Shown here: piece after piece, positions 1 to 4,778 of the stretch | Numbering within the stretch: position 1 is the stretch's first letter | How the letters are laid out: every line of letters starts with the position of its first letter | DNA from: an uncultured bacterium | GTDB taxonomy: Bacteria; Armatimonadota; UBA5829; DSUL01 | Length of the DNA: 8,158 bases | Assembly (NCBI GenBank): GCA_937967775.1 | Contig: CALCJH010000408.1 | Coordinates: forward strand, 1 to 8,158 | Direction of reading: 5' to 3' | Notes under the pieces: model-generated | Told to the model about the DNA's origin: nothing | Database searches by the model: none | What the model saw: the letters and a program-made list of their open reading frames with translations, nothing else | Made by a program: the position numbers and the translations under genes

Positions 1-31
1 CGCCGCAGTGCTCTTCTTCTGCACTGAGCAG

Positions 32-700
32 CTAGTTCAGCGGCCTGATGCGGATGTTGCGGAACCAGACCCTGTCGCCGCCCCCGTGGTTCTGCAGGCC
101 GATGTAACCCTCCGTCGCCCGGCTTCCGGTGAAGCGGGTGACCAGGGTGCCGTTCACACGGACCAGATACCGCTGCCCTACAACCTCGATCTCCATCGTG
201 TTCCACTGCCCGTAGGGCTTTGTGGGCACGCTGTAGGACTCGCTGAAGCTGTACACGGCTCCGGTGCGGTGCTTCGGCCCGCCCGCATCCTGGATCTGGA
301 TTTCGTATCCCTCGTTCACAGGCTTCCAGGGGTCGTTCTGCGGATCCGGGAAACGGACGAAGATGCCGGAGTTGGATTCCGCCTTCTCCGCCTTCCAGTC
401 CACGCGCAGGATGAAGTCCTTGAACGGCCGTTCCGCATACCAGAACAGCCCCATCCCCCCTTCCGAGAGCAGTGACCCGTCCGGTTGCTGGACAAAGCGT
501 CCGGGCCCGGCCTGTTTCCACCGGGACGTGTCTCGCCCGTCATACAGCAGGATGAATCCCTTTTCCAGAGCGGGCCAGTCCACCGGTCCACCCGGGGCAG
601 TCCGGGCCACCGGACGGCCCATCGCCCAGCCCGCCACGGCCGCCAGAACCACCGCCGCGCCGCAGACCGCGCAGATCGTCAGCTTCTTGCACTTGCTCAT
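32..700 (-). CDS. Membrane-anchored or secreted DUF1080 (3-keto-disaccharide hydrolase family) protein
   Basis: The 222-residue product has a hydrophobic N-terminal segment (about residues 8-27, after MSKCKK) that acts as a signal peptide or signal anchor; no lipobox or clear AxA site is visible. The rest is a single DUF1080 jelly-roll domain, about residues 45-222. Family landmarks are ILLYDGRD (50-57), the NSGIFVRF strand (110-117), GYEIQIQD (131-138), TGAVY (146-150), YGQWN (163-167) and the closing YIGLQNHGGG...VWFRNIRIRPL. The family is named for 3-keto-glucoside/disaccharide hydrolysis, and members are usually exported, so a role in carbohydrate breakdown outside the cytoplasm is inferred; the substrate is unknown. 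The ATG at 700 is preceded by AAGGA with an 8-nt gap, supporting this start. It is the last gene of the minus-strand block, 139 bp downstream of a prepilin-like gene, with a strong hairpin between them. Confidence 0.9.
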   Translation of the reverse strand: MSKCKKLTICAVCGAAVVLAAVAGWAMGRPVARTAPGGPVDWPALEKGFILLYDGRDTSRWKQAGPGRFVQQPDGSLLSEGGMGLFWYAERPFKDFILRVDWKAEKAESNSGIFVRFPDPQNDPWKPVNEGYEIQIQDAGGPKHRTGAVYSFSESYSVPTKPYGQWNTMEIEVVGQRYLVRVNGTLVTRFTGSRATEGYIGLQNHGGGDRVWFRNIRIRPLN

Positions 701-727
701 ATCCGCATTCCTTGCCTTTCATCGAAG

Positions 728-762
728 GGGAGGAGCTGCAATTTGCCGGGACAGCTCCTCCC
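728..762 (-). terminator. 11-bp hairpin between the prepilin-like and DUF1080 genes
   Basis: GGGAGGAGCTG (728-738) and CAGCTCCTCCC (752-762) form a perfect 11-bp stem with a 13-nt loop. It lies in the 139-bp gap after the prepilin-like stop (840) and before the DUF1080 start (700). No T-run follows on the minus strand, so it is not a classic intrinsic terminator. It may be a weak or Rho-assisted terminator, an RNA-processing or stability element, or a leader structure for the DUF1080 gene. One arm is purine-rich and Shine-Dalgarno-like, and the other is its complement. A smaller 6-bp inverted repeat, TTCCGG/CCGGAA, lies at 787-812 in the same gap. Confidence 0.4.
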
Positions 763-839
763 TTGCAGGATCTCTGAGCTTCCGCCTTCCGGAATTCAGG
801 GGTTCCCCGGAATGCGCAGCCTCTCCTTCCGTAAGGCGA

Positions 840-1550
840 TCACGGACGCCAGTGAACGTGGTCCCACGGGGCCCACAGCGATGCTTTCATCTCGTCCTGC
901 CGGATATGGCGCGCGTGACCGTCCAGATAGGCTGCGTTGGCGCCCCCGTTGTGCTGATAGCGCAGGCGCTCCTCGGGCCGCCCTGGGGTCACGTGTTCCG
1001 GCTTCCAGACGTGACTGCCATTGAACCCCTCGGCCACGACGATGATGCTGGATGGGCCATACGACAGCCCATCTCGGGCAGAGCCGCTGAAGCCGCTCTC
1101 AGGCGCGCCGTCCAGAGTCTCGTTCCAGACGTATGTGCCGCGGATGCCCGCCCGCTCGAAGGGGACAGACGGGTCCGGTGGCCGCTCCCAGTCCAGCAAT
1201 CCGGTGGGCATTGGCGTGGGTCTCCATCCCGGACAGATGAACACATCATCCGCCTTCGTGTAAGGATGCAGAATGACCCACCAGTATCCGCCGCTCTCCG
1301 GGATGTCGTCGCGGCAGATCGGGACGCGGCTCTTGTGATCCGACGTATACATCTGCACTGCCCGCGCGATCTGCCCCATATTGGACAGACAGCCGGTCTG
1401 AATGGCCCGGCTTCGCGCCCGCGCGAACACCGGGAACAACACAGCGGCCAGAATGGCGATGATGGCGATGACCACCAGAAGCTCGATGAGTGTGAAACCC
1501 CGCCGCGCGCGCACGACGCTGAGGCGGGAGTGGAAATCCCTGCGTTTCAT
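840..1550 (-). CDS. Type IV pilin-like (prepilin N-terminal methylation) protein with H-X9-DG C-terminal motif
   Basis: The 236-residue product begins with a basic leader of 18 residues (RARRG) and then the prepilin peptidase site G18^F19, followed by TLIELLVVIAIIAIL. Glu is at mature position +5, as needed for N-methylation and assembly. The hydrophobic helix runs to about residue 42. The C-terminal part carries H200-X9-D210-G211, the signature of the DUF1559/H-X9-DG pseudopilin-like group common in Planctomycetota and Armatimonadota. The product is expected in the inner membrane or in a pseudopilus-like assembly; its true function is unknown. GGAGG lies 7 nt before the ATG, so the start is well supported. 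The gene is 57 bp downstream of the Cys-rich gene. The C-terminal region closely resembles that of the partial gene at the right edge, so the two are paralogues. Confidence 0.92.
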   Translation of the reverse strand: MKRRDFHSRLSVVRARRGFTLIELLVVIAIIAILAAVLFPVFARARSRAIQTGCLSNMGQIARAVQMYTSDHKSRVPICRDDIPESGGYWWVILHPYTKADDVFICPGWRPTPMPTGLLDWERPPDPSVPFERAGIRGTYVWNETLDGAPESGFSGSARDGLSYGPSSIIVVAEGFNGSHVWKPEHVTPGRPEERLRYQHNGGANAAYLDGHARHIRQDEMKASLWAPWDHVHWRP

Positions 1551-1607
1551 TGGAAATCCTCCGTTTCGAAGTCCGTATTGTCGAAGCGCAATGACCGTGA
1601 ACGGACT

Positions 1608-2018
1608 TCAGCGGGGAGGAGCGCGGAGAGAACAGGGACGCAGGTTCCCACTGGAGGCCGGCGGAACTTCGCCGGACAAAAGCAGCCCGGACGGACGGGC
1701 AGGCTCCGGACAACAATCATCTAGCGGGGCGGCCGCCAGAGATGGCGGAACATTCGAGAGGCGCAGAGGCTCGTAGTTCCGCTGCGACGCTTCGCAGCAG
1801 GCGCAAGGGTTGTCCTCCGCAGGCTCATGCCCGCAACAGGCATCCGCCGCCAGTCCAGGGAGTATGCATCCGGCACAGAAAGAACCGTCCCCCGCGTGCC
1901 GGGGCAGGCCGGAGGCAGCGCCAGCGATCGCGGCAATGGCGATGAAGAGGATGAGGATCAGACTTTGCGCCGGGCGTCTCACAGAATCCAGTGTAGCACG
2001 GGCGGACCGCTGTTGCAA
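1608..2018 (-). CDS. Small Cys-rich exported or membrane-anchored protein, function unknown
   Basis: I do not recognise this family. The frame encodes up to 136 residues. A hydrophobic stretch (about residues 19-36, after basic VRRP) looks like a signal peptide or membrane anchor. It is followed by ten cysteines arranged as CxxC (48/51), CC (61/62), CxCC (72/74/75), CC (102/103) and a single C129, plus H64. This pattern suggests metal binding or disulfides outside the cytoplasm. There is no in-frame ATG. The start given is a TTG without a clear ribosome site. A GTG at 1980-1982, preceded by TGGA, would give a cleaner signal peptide starting with VRRPAQ and is equally possible. The gene fits the minus-strand block, 25 bp after the methyltransferase stop. 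Without this gene, about 490 bp would be empty. Reality of the gene is likely but not certain. Confidence 0.6.
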   Translation of the reverse strand: MQQRSARATLDSVRRPAQSLILILFIAIAAIAGAASGLPRHAGDGSFCAGCILPGLAADACCGHEPAEDNPCACCEASQRNYEPLRLSNVPPSLAAAPLDDCCPEPARPSGLLLSGEVPPASSGNLRPCSLRAPPR

Positions 2019-2043
2019 ACGCTTCGCGTGAATGCCGGAAGAT

Positions 2044-2646
2044 TTACGGGCGAGCGACTCCCAGCCCGGAGCTCCGCAGATACTGCTGACTGATCAGCGC
2101 GATGATCATGACCAGCCAGAACATCTGGTAGGCGAACTCCTTGTTCTTCACGGCTCGCGCGAACGAGAATGCATGGCGCAGCTGGCTGCCCGGCCAGCGC
2201 CACGTGATGAAGCGTCCCACTCGGGACATATATTCCCGGAACTGCTCGCCGTGCTCCATCTGCAGAACCTCTTCCTCCCAGCGCACCTGCGAGCCGTAAC
2301 AGATGGCGAATGTCACCACAAAGAAGATCAGAAGCGGGAGGCTGTGCACAAAAACCGCCACTCCCACACCGCCGATGAACGTACCCAGATAAAGCGGATT
2401 CCGTGACAGAGCGTAGGGGCCCGTGGTGATCAGTTCCGTCGTCTTGATCAGGGATCCGGCGCTCCAGATGCGGATGAAGCTGCCCAGCGCCACCAGTCCC
2501 AGTGCCCACCAGTTGAAGTTCCCGTCGTTCACCAGGAACGCCATCAGGATAAACAGATAGTTCGCCGGCAGCCGCATCCGGGCGACCAGAGGCAGGCGAG
2601 GATGTTTTCTGGGGGCGACCGTCGTGGCCGTTCCGGGGGATGACAC
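2044..2646 (-). CDS. Isoprenylcysteine carboxyl methyltransferase / phospholipid methyltransferase (ICMT/PEMT) family membrane protein
   Basis: The 200-residue product is a multi-span membrane protein. Hydrophobic segments are visible at about residues 28-39, 47-63, 86-118 (long enough for a helical hairpin) and 173-188. The family signature is clear: TTGPYALSRNPLYLG (74-88), matching the G-P-Y-x-x-x-R-(H/N)-P-x-Y-x-G motif, and the E-rich segment WEEEVLQMEHGEQFREYMSR (123-142). These form the S-adenosylmethionine site in characterised relatives. Bacterial members methylate lipids, small molecules or unknown acceptors; the substrate here cannot be told. The start is a GTG with GGGAGG 11 nt upstream; an ATG at residue 24 has no good ribosome site. 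The ribosome site lies in the 3' arm of a hairpin (2656-2682). The gene is 52 bp downstream of the SPOR-domain gene and 25 bp upstream of the Cys-rich gene. Confidence 0.85.
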   Translation of the reverse strand: MSSPGTATTVAPRKHPRLPLVARMRLPANYLFILMAFLVNDGNFNWWALGLVALGSFIRIWSAGSLIKTTELITTGPYALSRNPLYLGTFIGGVGVAVFVHSLPLLIFFVVTFAICYGSQVRWEEEVLQMEHGEQFREYMSRVGRFITWRWPGSQLRHAFSFARAVKNKEFAYQMFWLVMIIALISQQYLRSSGLGVARP

Positions 2647-2655
2647 GGTCAGCAG

Positions 2656-2682
2656 CGCCTCCCTTCATGAAAGCGGGAGGCG
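2656..2682 (-). promoter_or_regulatory. Hairpin that would sequester the ribosome site of the methyltransferase gene
   Basis: On the minus strand CGCCTCCC (2682-2675) pairs perfectly with GGGAGGCG (2663-2656), giving an 8-bp GC-rich stem with an 11-nt loop. The 3' arm contains GGGAGG, the only good Shine-Dalgarno sequence ahead of the GTG at 2646. Folding would therefore block initiation unless the helix is opened, for example by ribosomes finishing the upstream SPOR gene, whose stop is 17 bases before the helix. No T-run follows, so a terminator is less likely. Confidence 0.5.
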
Positions 2683-2698
2683 ACTTGCGGCAGTCCTT

Positions 2699-3448
2699 TC
2701 ATTCTCCCGATGGCACCACGCTGGCCTGCACCCCCAGCGAGCGCAGCCTTTCCGCCAGCTTTTCCGCGTTGACGCGTTCGTTGAAAAGTCCGGCCTGCAC
2801 CCGCCACGCATCCCGGCCGTTCAAAGTAGTCTTGAGCACTGTGGCCTGCTGGCCGCGGGCGCGCAGGTCCGAGGCTACCTGCGAGGCGCGGTCCTCTGTG
2901 GAGAAGACTCCCACCTGCACGCGGTATTGCCTGCCTGACGAGTTTTCCGCCGGCGGGCGAGTCTCTTCAGGACGAGGGGCAGGCTGAGGGGCGGATGCCG
3001 GCTCCCCGGGAACCCCGGCGGGTAGCGAGTGCTCCGGGGCAGCAGGAGGCGGAACCGGAGACGGAGAGGGGGCCGGCGTCCGCGGACTCTGCGACGTTGC
3101 TGGAGCCGGAGCAGGCGTGGGCGTGGTTGCAGGTTTCGGCTTCTCCTGTGCCCGGCCACCGGCGGAATCTTCCACGGTGATCTCCACCTTCACCCTGGGA
3201 GTCACGGGCGCAGACGAGGAGGGCCGGGAGGATGTTTCGAGAGTGCCGGGTTCTGCGGAGGCAGCCTCGGGCGCTGCTTGCTCCGTCGCAGGCTTCTCCT
3301 TTCCCCGGTCCAGCAGCATCGGCCCCACCACGTAGAAGCCCGCAAGGGCGCTCGCCCCGAAGAGCGCCGCCACACCCAGAAGCGTCGCAAGAATCCGTCC
3401 GGTCCGTCCAGTAAGCCGCATCCGAATGCCCCGAAAGCCCTGTTTCAC
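2699..3448 (-). CDS. SPOR-domain membrane protein (peptidoglycan-binding, cell-division type)
   Basis: The 249-residue product has a short basic cytoplasmic N-terminus and one transmembrane helix (about residues 19-42). A low-complexity linker rich in Pro, Ala and Ser follows (about 50-172), including a run of TP/AP/SP pairs at 108-136. The C-terminal SPOR domain (about 174-249) shows the two related halves YRVQVGVFSTEDRASQVASD and WRVQAGLFNERVNAEKLAER. SPOR domains bind denuded glycan strands at septa, so this is likely a bitopic cell-envelope or division-site protein of the DedD/FtsN-like layout; that role is inferred from architecture only. The start is taken as GTG with GGGA nearby; an ATG ten codons in (3419-3421) is possible. 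It appears to be the first gene of the minus-strand block, downstream of the promoter candidate at 3492-3520. Confidence 0.88.
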   Translation of the reverse strand: MKQGFRGIRMRLTGRTGRILATLLGVAALFGASALAGFYVVGPMLLDRGKEKPATEQAAPEAASAEPGTLETSSRPSSSAPVTPRVKVEITVEDSAGGRAQEKPKPATTPTPAPAPATSQSPRTPAPSPSPVPPPAAPEHSLPAGVPGEPASAPQPAPRPEETRPPAENSSGRQYRVQVGVFSTEDRASQVASDLRARGQQATVLKTTLNGRDAWRVQAGLFNERVNAEKLAERLRSLGVQASVVPSGE

Positions 3449-3491
3449 GCCATCCCGGGGCCAAACTCTTCAGCCATCCGGGCCGCTCGAC

Positions 3492-3520
3492 ATTCTAGCA
3501 CCGAACCGGCGCGCGAACAA
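3492..3520 (-). promoter_or_regulatory. Candidate sigma70-type promoter (extended -10) for the SPOR-led operon
   Basis: On the minus strand TTGTTC (3520-3515) and TAGAAT (3497-3492) are separated by exactly 17 nt. The -10 matches TATAAT at 5 of 6 positions and is preceded by TGC, giving the extended -10 form TGnTAGAAT. The -35 matches only its TTG half. Transcription would start near 3485, leaving a leader of roughly 37 nt to the GTG or 64 nt to the alternative ATG. Confidence 0.5.
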
Positions 3521-3523
3521 CAC

Positions 3524-3565
3524 GGCGGGGGGAGCGCCTCCCTCTCGCGCTCCCCCCGCCTTTTT
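3524..3565. terminator. Strong intrinsic terminator, probably bidirectional
   Basis: GGCGGGGGGAGCGC (3524-3537) and GCGCTCCCCCCGCC (3547-3560) form a perfect 14-bp stem with a 9-nt loop. On the plus strand the stem is followed at once by TTTTT (3561-3565), an ideal intrinsic terminator. On the minus strand it is followed by GTGTTGTT, a looser U-rich tract that could end transcription of the ARPP-1-like gene whose stop is 32 bp upstream. No plus-strand gene ends here, so the better face of this terminator would stop only antisense transcription. Confidence 0.85.
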
Positions 3566-3596
3566 CGGCTTCCCGGAACCTCTACGCCGGAGCCGC

Positions 3597-4604
3597 CTAT
3601 GCCTGCGGCGGACAGTACCGCCGGGACGCCCGCATCACGCGCGTGCGTCTGGAGGCCATACCGTCCTGCCGTCCTTCTTCCGTTAGACGAAAGGCATAAA
3701 GGTGCACCAGACGGCCGTCCACCTCCAGCCCCCCGCCGGTCAGGCTTCCGCCTCTTATGCGGAGATCCTGCCCCATCCCGATGGCGGGATAGGTCTCCAC
3801 GGGCGTGGCGGCGACCTCGTTAAGGAACGCGCGGGCCTGCTCCAGCGTGGGAGCAGGAGGCTGCAGACCGCGTCGCGCGCAGTCCAGGGCATCCAACGCG
3901 TTCCCCTGCACCACCTTGGGCAGCATGGCCCGCAGGGTGGCCTCACAATCGAACAGATCCAGGCTGATCAGCGACGGGCCGATGAAGAACAGCGCTCCGG
4001 TCTGGCCGTCCACCGGCTGCATCGCCTGTTCGTAGTCCCGCAGGGACACCTGATGGCGTTCGAATACGTCATCCATCGCGCCAGTCGCGCTGTGGGTCTC
4101 CAGACTCAGCGACTTCTGGCGGATCTGCTCCCAGATATCACTCTGGTTGGAACGGCGGGCGGCGAACCTGACCAGACACTCGCTGACCTGGCCGGCCTTC
4201 CGGGCGCGTCCCTCGGCGAACAGCGTGCGCGGAGCGCTGCGGAACTCGGGGGACTCGTAGTGCCATCGGCCGGCCTCCACACAGGACACCGGGATGGTCA
4301 CATCCGAATGTGCATTCACGAGAATGCTCAGATTGAGCACCCGGTTCTGCCTGGCCCCGATCAGCTCTTCTCCGTCCATAAGAAACACGGGCTTATCACC
4401 CCTGTTGATAAATCGGGCTTCCGGCACGCTTCCAGAGGCCGACACCTCCCTCACCGCAGCGACGCCACGTGAGATGGCTTCGTCGAGCGTGATGTAGTCA
4501 GGATCGCAAATCGCCCGCCCCAGAAGCGGGAACATGGCCATCTGTTCCTGGCAGATCGGGTCTCCGATAGCCGTTGTCTCAAGCGTTCGGGCAACGATCG
4601 TCAT
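3597..4604 (-). CDS. ARPP-1 / DUF6569-like protein of unknown function
   Basis: The 335-residue product has no signal peptide or membrane segment and is probably cytoplasmic. It matches my memory of the ARPP-1 (DUF6569) domain, the 'ARG and rhodanese-phosphatase-superfamily-associated' domain. The most telling segments are VFLMDGEELIGARQNRVLN (73-91), SILVNAHSDVTIPVSCVE (93-110) followed by GRWHYESPEF (112-121), and the late strand GGGLEVDGRLVHLYAFRL (290-307). No experimental function is known to me. The domain was named from computed association with ADP-ribosylglycohydrolases and rhodanese-like phosphatases, none of which are in this window. I chose the ATG at 4604 because AAGGAGG lies 9 nt upstream; an in-frame GTG at 4646 would add 14 Arg-rich residues but has no ribosome site and would be read through the AAGGAGG. 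It stands alone on its strand, divergent from the SDR-TspO operon and followed by a strong terminator. Confidence 0.8.
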   Translation of the reverse strand: MTIVARTLETTAIGDPICQEQMAMFPLLGRAICDPDYITLDEAISRGVAAVREVSASGSVPEARFINRGDKPVFLMDGEELIGARQNRVLNLSILVNAHSDVTIPVSCVEAGRWHYESPEFRSAPRTLFAEGRARKAGQVSECLVRFAARRSNQSDIWEQIRQKSLSLETHSATGAMDDVFERHQVSLRDYEQAMQPVDGQTGALFFIGPSLISLDLFDCEATLRAMLPKVVQGNALDALDCARRGLQPPAPTLEQARAFLNEVAATPVETYPAIGMGQDLRIRGGSLTGGGLEVDGRLVHLYAFRLTEEGRQDGMASRRTRVMRASRRYCPPQA

Positions 4605-4613
4605 CGCGCGCAG

Positions 4614-4629
4614 CCTCCTTATCCTCCTT
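4614..4629 (-). promoter_or_regulatory. Tandem Shine-Dalgarno sequences that set the ARPP-1-like start
   Basis: On the minus strand AAGGAGG occurs twice in close succession (4629-4623 and 4620-4614), separated by two bases. The downstream copy is 9 nt from the ATG at 4604, an ideal distance, and rules in favour of that start over the upstream GTG at 4646. The duplicated site suggests efficient translation. Confidence 0.75.
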
Positions 4630-4630
4630 T

Positions 4631-4778
4631 CCGGCAGTACGGTCACAGTCAGCTCCGGGTTTCAGGATAGCTCTGACCCCTGTCAGTTTGTGTCAGCAGG
4701 CGAAAGCGTCTAGATCTATTTTTCAAAGTCCGCGCGAGCGGCCGGGAGCCTTTCTCGGTTCGCCGGGCGTTTCAGTTC
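4631..4778. promoter_or_regulatory. Divergent intergenic region with repeated TGTCAG motifs
   Basis: This region must hold promoters for the ARPP-1-like gene (leftward) and the SDR-TspO operon (rightward). TGTCAG occurs at 4681-4686 and again at 4691-4696, one helical turn apart. The first copy also forms an inverted repeat CTGAC-CCCT-GTCAG (4673-4686), and another AGTCAG is at 4647-4652. This looks like a possible operator. No convincing sigma70 promoter is visible; the best rightward guess is TTGTGT, a 17-nt spacer, then TAGATC (4688-4716), which matches consensus poorly. The AT-rich patch at 4710-4726 could help melting. Confidence 0.35.

Noticed and set aside
6..26. CAGTGC/GCACTG 6-bp inverted repeat with a 9-nt loop just after the DUF1080 stop.
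   Set aside because: It could be a terminator by position, but the stem is short, no T-run follows on the minus strand, and the window edge cuts the context.
1446..1480. Repeated ATGGCGATGATGGCGATGACC-like string, a possible short tandem repeat.
   Set aside because: It is the codon pattern of the VVIAIIAIL helix of the prepilin N-terminus.
264..1724. Very long plus-strand open frame (486 codons) opposite the DUF1080, prepilin-like and start of the Cys-rich genes.
   Set aside because: It runs antisense across family-recognised genes, shows no motif, and is low-complexity Arg/Pro/Ser-rich, as expected from a high-GC shadow frame.
1979..2668. Minus-strand open frame of 229 codons starting at the ATG in the hairpin loop, overlapping the methyltransferase gene.
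   Set aside because: It is one frame off the clear ICMT/PEMT protein, is Gly/Arg-rich and has no hydrophobic pattern or recognisable domain.
2990..3180. Repetitive GC-rich stretch suggesting a minisatellite.
   Set aside because: It encodes the Pro/Ala linker of the SPOR protein; the repetition is at amino-acid level with no exact DNA repeat unit.
3702..4472. Plus-strand open frame of 256 codons opposite the ARPP-1-like gene.
   Set aside because: The minus strand carries conserved family motifs with an ideal ribosome site; the plus frame shows no domain and lacks a ribosome site.
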